This document shows, in pieces, positions 12,233 to 23,513 of a DNA stretch of 64,000 nucleotides. The position numbers and the translations under genes are program-made. The notes under the pieces were generated by a model. It worked only from the letters and a program-made list of their open reading frames with translations, had not been told where the DNA came from and did not search any database. This DNA comes from Henckelia pumila (lineage: Eukaryota > Streptophyta > Magnoliopsida > Lamiales > Gesneriaceae): the NCBI RefSeq assembly GCF_033568475.1, contig NC_133123.1:23422622-23486621 (forward strand), given 5' to 3'. Positions within the stretch are counted from its first letter, which is position 1, and each line of letters begins with the position of its first letter.

Positions 12233-12718
12233 TCATTTCAGACTTTGGTGGAAGCGAATTTCACCAATTGTCAATTCTTGTTCTTGACGCACGTTGAAAA
12301 TGTTCTCTTGAGCAGGTGAAGGAATGCGTTTGTGCACATAAAACATAATAAATCCCAAGGACTCATATTTCCACACGAGGAAGGGTAACATATAATATGA
12401 GTCACCATTGACACGAGAAAACAAAATGGTTATCGGGTCAACCATAGTAAATCTCTGAATAAATCTCAATTTGCCATCTGGCCAAACAGGGAGAGAGGGG
12501 ACAACAAGAAAAATTGATGGGATTTGGGTAGATGGGAGTTGGACTGAAATGGGACTGGTTACTCCAGATACAAGATTTGCAAAACGATGGCAGGACAAAA
12601 AAAAAAAACTAAATAGGGGTTCCATATCACCGACTCCGTTCAGAATTTTCAGGATAGTGTCATCAGAGAGGCCGTCAAAATACCGTCTCATCCTTTGATT
12701 TTCAGGTTATTCGGCCAT
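12233..12718 (-). pseudogene. F-box-like gene fragment, unit A copy
   Basis: The minus strand from the ATG at 12718 shows a stop after three codons (GAA TAA, where unit C has CAA). An open frame then runs from an internal Met at 12691 for 152 codons to 12233. The first 40 residues resemble an F-box (FDGLSDDTIL ... LSCHRFANLV). The rest (VPSLPVWPDGKLRFIQRF, ILFSRVNGDS, FLVWKYESLGFIMFYV) is shared by all copies and matches no domain I recognise. A poly-A run (about 12598-12608) lies where units B and C change frame. It appears to be a gene fragment carried along by the tandem duplication. Confidence 0.65.
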
Positions 12719-12720
12719 TG

Positions 12721-12791
<71 letters not shown>
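12721..12791. repeat. (ATT)n microsatellite, unit A
   Basis: Pure ATT/TTA run directly abutting the start codon of the F-box fragment. Counterparts are at 14896-14964 (B) and 27608-27657 (C). Apparent poly-Ile and poly-Asn ORFs here are artefacts of the repeat. Confidence 0.95.
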
Positions 12792-13110
12792 CGGGGCGGG
12801 TTTGCGGATGGAGATAGCATCCATATACCAACTCCAATATGATTCGGGAATTTTTAAAAATCCGCAAACCCAAACCATACCTGAAAAACCTCCCCCATAT
12901 CCGCCCCGTATCGGATTTTCCCACCGGTCCCCGAACCCGTGGGAAAAATTGCCATCTTTACTTGAAAACCAAAGTTCAATCAAATTCACAATAACCTGAA
13001 ATGATAACAGCCACGACCATGCTTAAATCCACCCTTGAACTCTCCAGTCGTCCTTATACCATCATTGGGTTCCTGATCTTCTCATGAAAGAAACACAAGT
13101 TAGTTTAATA

Positions 13111-13588
13111 CAGTGTTTTAAAAACCGGACCGGCCGATTTGACCGGTTCGATCGGGAACCGATCACTGGTCCGGTTCGGAATACCCCTAAAAAACGGTTC
13201 AACCACTCAGAACCGATCAAAACCGGTCGAACCGGCCAAGAACCGGTCCCAAAAATCGGCCAGAAAACCTGGTCGAATCGGTTTTCGAATATTTTTTATT
13301 TTTTTAAATTTTTTTATAATTTTAAAATCTTAATTTAATATTTTATTATATATATAAACATGATTATTTGAATATTTATATAGTTATTTATTTTTTAAAC
13401 TATGATAAATATATTTTTGTTTATTTATATACATATTTTAGATTTTTAAAATTTAAAATATATTATTAATTATATTATATTATATAAACGGTTTTCCGGT
13501 CCGATCGTCCGGTTAAAACGGTCGAACCGGTTGGACCATTTTTTTAAGGTAGACCGGTTCGATCAGCGGTCTGGTTATGAAAACAGTG
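13111..13588. mobile_element. hAT-type MITE, unit A copy (478 bp)
   Basis: Ends are CAGTGTTTTAAAAACCGG and CCGGTTATGAAAACAGTG (inverted repeat with a few mismatches). It is flanked by a perfect 8-bp duplication GTTTAATA at 13103-13110 and 13589-13596; 8-bp duplications are typical of hAT transposases. The interior carries many ACCGGTTCGACCGG-type words near both ends and an AT-rich middle. No transposase, so non-autonomous. Confidence 0.88.
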
Positions 13589-13920
13589 GTTTAATATTTA
13601 TATATATAAGTGAGACACTGAGAGTGTTGGTTTTTTCTACCACCATCATCGTCGCAAGCTTGGTTTTGGTGAGACACACTGAGAACCTGAAAGTATATAT
13701 ATTATATATATATATAGTTTAATACCTATGTAATGTCGGCAGAATTGGCCATAAAAGATGGCAACACATGTTGGAAGAATTGGTCAATGGTAGGTGGCCT
13801 TTGAAAAATTTATTATGACATACATTACAATATTGAAATGGAATACGTTGAGGCTAAATGTGCAACAAAGATTGATGAAAAATTCAATTGAAAAATTTTC
13901 TTCTCATTTTTACGAGGAGA

Positions 13921-13944
13921 GGGAGCTCTATAAATAGAGCTCCC
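13921..13944 (+). promoter_or_regulatory. Palindromic TATA box, unit A
   Basis: GGGAGCTCTAT and ATAGAGCTCCC flank AA, so the TATAAATA box sits inside a 24-bp palindrome with 11-bp perfect arms. The surrounding sequence in units A, B and C resembles a retrotransposon LTR promoter; unit C continues longest, to about 29560. Confidence 0.55.
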
Positions 13945-14383
13945 CTTCATCAGAAATAATCATCCCAACATCCAGTTCTCTTTTCAGTCTAAAGCATTCA
14001 ATTGATTTGAGTGTTTTTCTATAATATTTGTGAGATAAGTTTAAAACATCATATTTATCGGTTACTGTAAATTTATTTGATTGAGGTAAAGATGGAAGAT
14101 CAGTTTGGCAACTATGAAAGTGGAGGTGTTTGTAGCTCAAACTTCAAATGACCATAAATTTTGATCCAGGAGGAAATTGTAATATATCTACTGAAATGTC
14201 TTTTTGATACGCATCAACCTCTACCATTTTATTGTATTATCGGCAAAAACAAACCCCCTCTTCATCCAGAACAAGCTTCCCCTGTTTCACAACATCTGCT
14301 GCCAAAACGTCTTTTCAAATTTGGAAGATTACTCAAAGGTCTTATTGGAAGATCACTCAGAACCTGTATTATGTAACTTATTC

Positions 14384-14891
14384 TTAGTCTAGAGTCTGAT
14401 AGGGGAATCCTTTCAAACTTTGGTGGAAGCGAATTTCATCAATTGTCAATTCTTGTTCTTGACGCACGTTGAAAATGTTCTCTTGAGCAGGTGAAGGAAT
14501 GCGTTTGTTCACATAAAACATAATAAATCCCAAGGACTCATATTTCCACACGAGGAAGGGTGACATACAACATGAGTCACCATTGACACGAGAAAACAAA
14601 ATGGTTATCGGGTCAACCATAGTAAATCTCTGAAGAAATCTCAATTTTCCATCTGGCCAAATAGGGAGAGAGGGGACAACAAGAAAAATTGATGGGATTT
14701 GGGTAGATGGGAGTTGGACTGAAATGGGACTGGTCACTCCAAATACAAGATTTGCAAAACGATGGCAGGACAAAAAAAAAACTAAATAGGGGTTCCATAT
14801 CACCGACTCTGTTCAGAATGCTCAGGATAGTGTCATCAAAGAGGCCGTCAAAATACCGTCCCATCCTTTAATTTTTAGGTTGTTCGGCCAT
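14384..14891 (-). pseudogene. F-box-like gene fragment, unit B copy
   Basis: From the ATG at 14891 an early TAA interrupts the N-terminus. The F-box segment (14864 downward) runs into a frameshift at the poly-A run near 14770-14780, after which the reading continues in another frame to 14384 (ending PYQTLD). Lesions differ from those in units A and C, so the copies decayed independently after duplication. Confidence 0.65.
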
Positions 14892-14895
14892 TGTT

Positions 14896-14896
14896 A

Positions 14897-14964
<68 letters not shown>
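14896..14964. repeat. (ATT)n microsatellite, unit B
   Basis: Pure ATT run next to the F-box fragment start, as in unit A. Confidence 0.95.
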
Positions 14965-15283
14965 CGGGGCGGGTTTGGGTATGGAGATAGCATTCACATA
15001 CCCGCCCCAATATGATTCAGGGATTTTTAAAAATCCCCAAACCCAAACCATACCTGAAAAACCTCCCCCATATCCACCCCATTTCGGATTTTCCCACCGG
15101 TCCCCGAACCCGTGGGAAAAATTGCCATCTTTACTTGGAAACCAAAGTTCATTCAAATTCACAATAGCCTGAAATGATAACAGCCACGACCATGCTTAAA
15201 TCCACCCTTGAACTCTTCAGTCGTCCTTATACCATCATTGGGTTCCTGATCTTCTCATGAAAGAAACACAAGTTAGTTTAATA

Positions 15284-15749
15284 CAGTGTTTTAAAAACCG
15301 GATCGACCGGTTCGACCGAGAACCGGTCACTGGTCCGGTTAGGAATACTCCTAAAAAATGGTTCAACCGCTCAGAACCGGTCAAAATCGGTCGAACCGGC
15401 CAAGAACTGGTCTCAAAAACCGGTCAAAAAACCGGTTGAACCGGTTTTCGAATTTTTTTTATTTTTTTTTAATTTTAAAATCTTAATTTAATATTTTATT
15501 ATATATATACATGATTATTTGAATATATTTATATAGTTATTTATTTTTTAAATTATGATAAATATATTTTTGTTTATTTATATACATCTTTTAGATTTTT
15601 AAAATTTAAAATATATTATTAATTATATTATATTATATAAACGGTTTTCCGGTCCGACCGTCCGGTTAAAATGGTCGAATCGGTTGGACCGTTTTTTTAA
15701 GGTAGACCGGTTCGATACTTCGATCACCGGTTCGGTTATGAAAACATTG
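15284..15749. mobile_element. hAT-type MITE, unit B copy (466 bp)
   Basis: Same ends and the same 8-bp duplication GTTTAATA (15276-15283 and 15750-15757) as the unit A copy. The shared target site shows that the MITE inserted once, before the tandem duplication. Confidence 0.87.
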
Positions 15750-15950
15750 GTTTAATATTTATATATATAAGTGAGACACTGAGAGTGTTGGTTTTTTCTA
15801 CCTCCATCACCGTCGCAAGCTTGGTTTTGGTGAGACACACTGAGAACCTGAAAGTATATATATTGAAATGGAACACGTTGAGGCTAAATGTGCAACAAAG
15901 ATTGATGGAAAATTCAATTGAAAAATTTTCTTCTCATTTTTACGAGGAGA

Positions 15951-15974
15951 GGGAGCTCTATAAATAGAGCTCCC
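15951..15974 (+). promoter_or_regulatory. Palindromic TATA box, unit B
   Basis: Identical 24-bp palindrome to the unit A copy. Confidence 0.55.
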
Positions 15975-16153
15975 CTTCATCAGAAGTAATCATCCCAACA
16001 TCCAGTTCTCTTTTCAGTCTAAAGCATTCAATTGATTTGAGTGTATTTCTATAATATTTGTGAGATAAGTTTAAAACATCATATTTTTCGGTTACTGTAA
16101 AATTATTTGATTGAGGTGAAGATGGATCAGAGAGCAGCCCAATTGAGGAGATT

Positions 16154-16158
16154 TATTC
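16154..16158. repeat. Target-site duplication TATTC, left
   Basis: The same five bases follow the right LTR at 25737-25741. Joining the flanks gives GAGATTTATTCTATAATCTG, which matches the intact 390-bp repeat at about 10887, confirming the insertion site. Confidence 0.95.
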
Positions 16159-18399
16159 TGTGACGACCCGAGTTTTAATTTCTCATTAATCAAATCATTG
16201 TAAATAATAGCCAAAGAATCAAAGACTACATAAAATAAATTTTTTTTTTTTTTTTAGAAAATGTGCACCTCGCTCGATTGGTAAAGATTACCCGATCGAG
16301 CGAGCCATACAGCTCAACTCTCGGTTTGCAAAGTTTTGGCCTCGCTCGATCGGTCATTTTCTGCCGATCGTGCGAGCACAATTGCTCAAGTTTCTGTTCA
16401 GGAAAAGAAGACCTCGCTCGATCGGTAAAGATTACCCGATCGAGCGAGCACATATCCAAAAGAAAAAAATCAGAAACGTTTGCTGTCAAACTATGCAATC
16501 TTCCTATCATGATCAAGTACTTCATGGCATAATTGAATACCAACAGTTCAATCTTATAACCACAACTAACATTCATCCTAAACATGATATAGTTGAAGAG
16601 AAACAAGATCACCATGTGCTTGAATAAAGTCTCATGCTAGAATTACATATCATACAAGAATCATCATGCTACATCATGTTGTCTTAAGGATTAACATCAT
16701 CAACTCAAATCCTAAATACATTAACAAGACAACAACTTAATAACCAACAAGTCTTGGTACAAGTAGCTATAACATGATCATGTTTTTGACACTCAACATT
16801 ATCATTGACAGTTCACACAACCATCTAAACTCGGATCATCATGCTAATCTCCTCATCCCTTGTTCTTCAAGTTCGCTTTTGCCCAGATCCACTCCCGCCT
16901 ATTGCCATGACACATACAACACAACAATAGCCGGATAACTCCGGTGAGAAATATATTTCCCAGTAAAAGCAACTAAACATGCATAACACAGCATATATCA
17001 AATTCATGATATAAAAGTAACTACAATGCATGTTTTAAAACAAGGTTCTCTAGTTCATCGTTTGGGATCCCGAGAAGAATATATCATAACTAACCACCGA
17101 CTATCCCGATCGAGGTGGGGCTACTTATCTTGCTTCTCTAGACTTTGAAGCCATTATATATGTAAATTAGACTCTAGGCTAAGTCAACCACCCAGGCCGT
17201 ACATATATAATCCCTCAAATCTTCTATTTGAACGTTTTTCGTTCATTTCAAAATCAAAGAATAAGTCTTACAAGATGAATGCAACATATATCATCATAAA
17301 AGCATTCATTAACATCAAAGACTCATTCAACAATTAATATAAGAGCATATAAAAGCAAATAAACACATAAGTATGTGATTTAGGGAACTCGATACAAACC
17401 ATCTCGAGTTATAATCCCAATCGAATAATAGTTCACTTTTACCTTTCAAATGTGAGGTTTCAAGGCAACTTCAAGCTATCAAATCTGAACCAACACAACC
17501 ACCAAAACCATCTCAAAAGCTGCTCAAGCTTCAACCAAACTTCAAGGCAAAAAGTTACAAACCTTGTGTTTTCTTTTATTGGTTTCGAAGTCGACGTTCT
17601 CGAGCTCAATATCCCTTGTTTACAAGCTGAAACCACAACATAATGGCCAAAGAACATCAGCTTAAACTTATCTCAATAGCAGCTCAAGCATAAGATAGTA
17701 AACAGCCTCAAATCAAAAGTTTCGACAGCATATCGGTATCATTCGGCGATCCCGAACTCAACTAAGTCATTCTAACAATCATATCAGCTGAATAGGATTC
17801 AAAACCATCATAATTCCTCAACATATCAGCAACATATACATCGAATAGTGGCTGAGAAATCATAAGAACATGATACAACAATCATTCATCAACCCAATTT
17901 CAATATAACAAAGTATAGAAGCTCATCAACCTCAATTCACAACACAAATCTGATAACTACCATTTTCGAATTCTCAAACCCTGATGAACTGAAATAAAAC
18001 TTACATCAAATCAAAGGTCTCGTTGCAAGGATTCCAGAACATCTTTCGGAATCAAAATCGGATATCCGGAACTCAAGATATTGCAATTACAAGATGAAGA
18101 AAACACAGAATATCTTTGTGCTTTTCTCTCGGTTCTTGCCTTCTCAATTCTGATGAAATCTGATGGAATAAGGTTGAATCACACGTGCATGCTAAGAAAA
18201 TCAACAAGTGTCCAACTCAAATTCCAGATTTTGCACTTTAGCCCCTCAAGACTTCAATAATTGCAATTCAGCCTTCAATTTCTCAATTCATTCAATTTAA
18301 ATCTTAAATAATTTAAGAATATTAGAATTTAAATCAAAACTCCAAATATTCCCAAATTAATTATTCTCGGATTAAAATTAAATAATTCCGGGCGTTACA
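16159..18399 (-). repeat. Gypsy 3' LTR (left on the + strand)
   Basis: On the minus strand it starts TGTAACGCCCGGAATT and ends CGGGTCGTCACA. It holds three hairpin-forming CTCGCTCGAT...ATCGAGCGAG repeats near the terminal end (16269-16304, 16341-16376, 16413-16448). ORFs such as 16226-16615 and 17452-17657 are repeated in the other LTR and are not genes. Confidence 0.93.
16269..16448. repeat. Three LTR hairpins (CTCGCTCGATCGG / CCGATCGAGCGAG)
   Basis: Three inverted repeats of about 36 bp at 16269-16304, 16341-16376 and 16413-16448. Each has arms of about 13-17 bp and a loop of about 4-10 bases. The same trio is in the other LTR at 23617-23652, 23689-23723 and 23760-23795. One arm in each LTR copy has a substitution. 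Being in the LTR, they would be in both ends of the transcript. Confidence 0.85.
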
Positions 18400-18414
18400 A
18401 TTCTCCTCCACTAA
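18400..18414 (-). other. Polypurine tract of the gypsy element
   Basis: On the minus strand AGTGGAGGAGAATT lies directly upstream of the 3' LTR, the expected place for the plus-strand primer. Confidence 0.75.
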
Positions 18415-18496
18415 GACTCGATTTCGTCCTCGAAATCTCAACTACGAACAGCATATAAGATATATCAGATAACAGAAAACTAAAGGAGAACTCACA

Positions 18497-19928
18497 TCAT
18501 TGAAACATCTCTGGAAAACGTTGCCTCATATCTGATTCCATCTCCCAAGTTGCTTCTTCAATACCATGACGACTCCACTTGATTTTCACAAGCGGAATAG
18601 TCTTCGTTCGAAGTTGCTTCTCTTTACGATCAAGAATCTGAATTGGCTTTTCGAAATAACTCAAGGTTTCGTCGAGTTCAGCCTCATCAGACTGAAGCAC
18701 ATGAGATTCATCCGCAAGGTATTTTCGAAGCATCGATACATGAAAGACATCATGTATTCCAGATAAAGCCGGAGGAAGAGCTAATCGATAGGCGAGATTG
18801 CCTATCTTCTCAAGAACTTCATAAGGACCAATGTAGCGTGGAGACAACTTCCCTCGCTTGCCAAATCTGACAGTGCCTCTGAATGGAGAAATCTTCAGAA
18901 ACACCATATCCCCCTGTTCAAAAGACAAAGGTCGACGTCGAACATTGGCATACTTCGCTTGTTTGTCTTGAGCTGTCTTCATTCTTTTCTGAATAAGCTT
19001 CACTTGTTCAGTCATATCTCGAATCATGTCAGGTCCAGTATCAGGTACTTCAGAAATATCATCCCAGTACAGAGGAGATCGACACTTTCTTCCATATAAA
19101 GCTTCAAACGGAGTCATTTCAATACTCGATTGATAGCTGTTGTTGTACGAGAATTCACAAAGTGGTAGTGATTCTTGCCAACTAGTGCCAAAATCAAGCA
19201 CTACAGCTCTCAACATGTCCTCCAAAATCTGAATGGTACGTTCAGATTGTCCGTAAGTCTGTGGATGATAGGCTGTGCTCAAGTGTAGCTGAGTACCCAA
19301 AGCACTCTGTAAACTGTGCCATAAGTGAGATGTAAATCGAGGATCACGATCTGATACAATAGACTTCGGCACTCCATGTAATCTGACAACATCTCGGATG
19401 TAAATCTCTGCCATCTGATCGTGTCTATATGTCATACGATAAGGTATAAAACACGCTGATTTCGTCAATCTATCGATAATCACCCAGATAGCATCGCAAC
19501 CTCTAGAAGATCGAGGTAACTTCGTCACAAAGTCCATGGAAATATGATCCCATTTCCATTCAGGCACTGATAAACTCTGTAACAAACCAGACGATTTCTT
19601 CCTTTCAGCCTTCACCTGTTGGCAATTAAGACATCGAGACACAAAATCAGTGATATCGGACTTCATTGGTTTCCACCAATATCGGGTCTTCAAATCGTTA
19701 TACATCTTCCTACCTCCAGGATGAATACTATAACGAATACAATGCGCCTCTTTCAGTATTTGTTGTCGTACATCAGAAATATCAGGCACTACAAGGCGAT
19801 TGTTTACATACAAAAGATCATCTCGAACTTGGTATTCAGATACATGCCCTGATCGGACTTTCTTAATTGAATTCTGCATATTCTGATCAAGTTTCTGAGC
19901 ATCTTTAATTCTCAAAAGTAACTCTGGT
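18497..19928 (-). pseudogene. Gypsy integrase with chromodomain-like tail
   Basis: Integrase inserts the cDNA into the genome. In order: an H2C2 zinc-binding region (HPGGRKMYNDL ... CLNC), the catalytic core with the D-D-E residues in WKWDHISMDF, IVSDRDPRF and YGQSERTIQ, then the GPY/F-like region (RYIGPYEVLEKIG) and a chromodomain-like C-terminus ending EMESDMRQRFPEMF. The open stretch is 472 codons and has no internal stop. It is not in frame with the RNase H upstream: the pol frame ends at 19929 and this frame starts a few bases away, so a small indel separates them. The YHPQT-D-GQSER motif has Y in place of D. Confidence 0.93.
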
Positions 19929-22043
19929 TCAACTTGAATTTGATAGTCGCAAAGGCTGATAATTCATATCAAATACTAAACCAGAACAACAACAGTCTTC
20001 AATCAAATGGGATATACCAATCGTCGATAGGGATAAAGAACATACCTTTCGACTCAATACATCAGCTGCTGCATTCGATTTCCCCGGATAGTATTTAATT
20101 TCACAATCAAAATCTTTAAGCAAGTCAAGCCATCTCCGTTGTCTCATATTTAATTCTGAATGTGAAAACAAATATTTCAGACTCTTGTGATCAGAATAAA
20201 TCTCAAACTGTTCCCCGTATAAATAATGTCGCCAAATCTTCAAAGCAAATATGATGGCGGCCAATTCAAGATCATGAATCGGATATCTGGTTTCGTGAGG
20301 CTTCAACTGTCTCGAGGCATAAGCAATCACATGCCCTCGTTGCATCAATACACATCCCAAACCTCGATGAGATGCATCACAGTAAACAGTGAAACCACCA
20401 ATACCTGAAGGGATCGTCAAGACTGGTGCACTGGTCAGTCGCTTCTTCAACTCAAGAAAACTGGATTCACAAGCTGTAGACCAGATAAATGGAGCATTCT
20501 TCTGAGTCAACTGAGTAATCGGCTTCGCAATACTGGAAAAATCTTTAATGAACCGGCGATAATACCCAGCCAAACCCATGAAACTACGTATCTCAGGAAC
20601 AGATGTTGGTCTCAACCAACTGATCACTGCCTCGACTTTACTTGGATCAACAGCTATACCATCTCCAGATATAATATGTCCAAGAAATACAACCTGTTTC
20701 AGCCAAAACTCACTTTTTGACAGTTTAGCATACAGTTTCTCAGATCTCAGAGTCTTCAACACAGTTCTCAGATGCTCAGAATGATCAATCAGATTCTTCG
20801 AATATATCAGAATATCATCAATAAATATTATCACAAAATCATCGAGATATTTCTGAAATACACGATTCATCAAAGCCATAAACACAGCTGGAGCATTTGT
20901 CAGACCAAACGGCATAACTATAAACTCATAATGGCCATACCTGGTTCTGAACGCAGTTTTTGGAATATCATAATCCCTAACTCTCAGCTGATGGTATCCA
21001 GATCTCAGATCGATCTTGAAATACACCGAAGAACCCTGAAACTGGTCAAATAAATCATCAATACGAGGCAAAGGGTATTTGTTCTTTACCGTTGCCTTAT
21101 TCAGTTGCCGGTAGTCGATGCACAATCTCATTGAACTGTCTTTCTTGCGTACAAATAATACTGGAGCACCCCTAGGAGAAACACTGGGTCGAATGTATCC
21201 CTTGACCAGTAAATCTTCTAACTGATCTTTCAACTCTTTCAATTCCACTGGTGCCATTCGATAAGGTGCTTTAGAAATCGGTGCAGTACCTGGCATCAGT
21301 TCTATGTTGAAATCAATCTCATGATACGGAGGTAGTCCTGGAATTTCATCGGGAAAAACATCCGCAAATTCACTAACCACTGGCAAATCAGCCAGGTTCG
21401 GGCTAGTTTTCAAAACATCAACTACATATACAATAAATCCCTCCGCTCCTTTCTGCAAAAATCGGGTCATTGATAATACAGAAATCAGAGGAATCTTAGC
21501 ACGAGAACCCTTACCATAGAATTTCCATTCTTCAGCCATCTTCGGTTTGAATCTCACTATCTTCTGGAAACAATCTACGGTAGCTCTGTACTTGTTTAGC
21601 ATATCAATCCCGATAATGCAGTCAAAATCAGACAAACCAAGCACAAAACAATCTATCTCGATCTCATTACCGTCATACTGTAACAAACAATTCTTAACTG
21701 TCTAAATAGATATAAGACCTCTCCCCAAAGGAGAAGAAACGGATACTATAGCAGGTAATGATTCAACAGGCAAATCATGTAAGGATGCAAATCGTGTAGA
21801 AATAAACGTATGGGATGCACATGTATCTATCAATACATATGCGGGATAACCATAAAGAGAACAGTTACCTGCAATCACGTCATCGGGTGCTCCCTGTGCC
21901 TGTTCCTCTGTCAGTGCAAAGACATGAGCCTGTTGTCTCTGTGGCTGACTGTCTGTCTGACTTCCCCCTGGCCTTGGCTGTTGCTGTGGATGTGATGGTT
22001 GAAAGGAATGCACAGAAGAGGCTTTCCTCGCAGGTTGAGCCAC
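19929..22043 (-). pseudogene. Gypsy protease-reverse transcriptase-RNase H region
   Basis: Starts with a retropepsin region (YVLIDTCASHTFI), where the usual active-site DTG reads DTC. Reverse transcriptase follows ([26 protein letters not shown], catalytic FIDDILIYS), then RNase H ([43 protein letters not shown]). A TAG-type stop near 21699 splits protease from RT, and the frame ends at 19929 before integrase. The RT motifs themselves look intact. Reverse transcription of element RNA would need help in trans because of the stops and the protease change. Confidence 0.92.
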
Positions 22044-23075
22044 TGATCATGATGACTCTGCACCTCGTGTCTGTCCAGAACCTCTCTGAGGACGCACCCT
22101 CGCAAAATGGCCAGTCTGATGGCATATATGGCACCTCCCAGATACACCTCGGCACTGATTGGTTGGATGACCTCCATCACAACTGTTACAAAACACTCCT
22201 GACTTTGGTTTCGCGCCACTGGAACTCGAAGAACTGCTTCCTGACTTCTTAAACTGTTTTCCTCGAGCTTGCAAATACCTTTTCTTGCCACTGCTACTGC
22301 CACCACTTTCAAATCGAGGAGGTTGTTGTGAGATTGGAGCTGAGGGTTGTGACTGTCTCGGAGGCTGAGCGATATACGAAGCTCCTCGCTGTTGTATCAA
22401 ACTAGCTTCTGCTCCTTTGGCACTATTCAAAGCATCAGCAAAATTATTCGGTTGCCTTGTGTTCACCAAAGTAAAGACCTCCGGAGTCAGTCCATTAATG
22501 AACTGATCAGCCATTGCCTCATCACTATCAGCAACATGTGGAGCAAAACGTAGCAATGTAGTAAATTTTGCAACATAATCTTCAATATTTAAGTTGCCCT
22601 GCTTCAAGTTCGCAAATTCTGCACCTTTATCTTTGCGGTAAGACACTGGAAAGAAGCGTTGGTAAAACTCAGTTTTGAAGACATTCCACGTCAATACAGT
22701 TCCTCTACGCTCTAAAGCTTTCTAAATCGTGAACCACCAGCTCTTCGCAACCTCATGCAACTGATATCCAATAAGTCTGACTCTCCGCTCATCACCATAC
22801 TCAAGTGAATCAAACAATATCTCCATATCATCAAGCCATCCTTCACATACAACTGCATTTTCAGTACCGTTCAGAGTAGGCGGATGGTATGATTGAAAAC
22901 GTTTGAGCAATGTTTCCATCGGAGTGGCAGTCATATCTGTCATATCTCTTGAAGTACTTTCCTGTTCATTACTCGGGACTGTAGCTTGAGGTACTGTCGG
23001 TGTTACCACTGTTTGTTCCGGCAGAGGAGTAGGAACCTGAGGTCAAAGAGGAGGTCGTCCTGGTCTTTGAGACAT
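22044..23075 (-). pseudogene. Gypsy gag (capsid and nucleocapsid)
   Basis: The likely start is the ATG at 23075 (MSQRPGRPPL), 440 bases inside the 5' LTR border. In one frame, in-frame stops occur after PPL (about 23043), after WWFTI (about 22719) and after GAESS (about 22044). The capsid-like core (FQSYHPPTLNGTENAVVCEG, TWNVFKTEFYQRFFP) is followed by a proline/serine-rich stretch and two zinc knuckles: CNSCDGGHPTNQC is complete, and CHICHQTGHFARV has lost its last cysteine. Gag packages element RNA into virus-like particles; this copy is broken. Confidence 0.9.
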
Positions 23076-23496
23076 ATCTGATTATCAAAAGGGTTAGGAT
23101 ACCACAATCATCAAATCTATCTCAGTCCTCCTCTGATCATCTTACCTCTGATCAAGACTCGGTTCTGATTCAATCTTAAAAAAATAATCGAAGTACTCAA
23201 ACAAGACATGCTTCCAATCAATTCCGATAATCAGGTAGCATATCATAATTTATCAGAACACATGCCTCTAATCATTCCAGATATTCCAGTAAGCATGCGT
23301 CTTTAATCATCATAAATCATAATTTCAAATAAAATAAATACAACATCATGTAATAAAATACTTGAAAGTAAATCATGCTAGCATTTACCACATGTAATTC
23401 AATCATGTAATTAAATCATAGCATAATAAAACAAATAATCAAGGAAGATTACTCGATCTACCCCACTCGCTATCTAACTCAATCCAGAATTTTCTC

Positions 23497-23508
23497 GCTC
23501 TGATACCA
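23497..23508 (-). other. Gypsy primer-binding site (tRNA-Met)
   Basis: TGGTATCAGAGC on the minus strand, five bases inside the 5' LTR border, as expected for priming from initiator tRNA-Met. Confidence 0.93.
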
Positions 23509-23513
23509 CCTGT

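Larger units (their letters stand above)
10806..14040. repeat. Tandem duplication unit A
   Basis: In order: the end of a 390-bp repeat, a GC-rich GGGGATGG sequence, a hairpin array, an F-box-like fragment (minus), an ATT microsatellite, a GGGGCGGG sequence, a hAT-type MITE and a promoter-like sequence with a palindromic TATA. Units B and C repeat this order. The unit ends at GTGAGATAAG and the next starts abruptly inside 390-bp-repeat sequence (TTAAAACATCATATTTATCGG). Confidence 0.85.
14041..16070. repeat. Tandem duplication unit B (internally deleted)
   Basis: Starts in 390-bp-repeat sequence, then jumps near 14098 straight into the end of the hairpin array (GGAAGATCAGTTTGGCAACTATG), so about 2.7 kb present in unit A is missing. 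It then holds the F-box fragment, ATT microsatellite, hAT MITE and promoter-like sequence in the usual order. Confidence 0.8.

Noticed and set aside
12688..12999. ORFs with long runs of Ile or Asn
   Set aside because: They are translations of the ATT microsatellite, repeated at 14.9 and 27.6 kb, and have no other content.
16226..16627. ORFs on both strands in the gypsy LTR
   Set aside because: They come from the hairpin repeats and recur in the second LTR; no start context or protein family.
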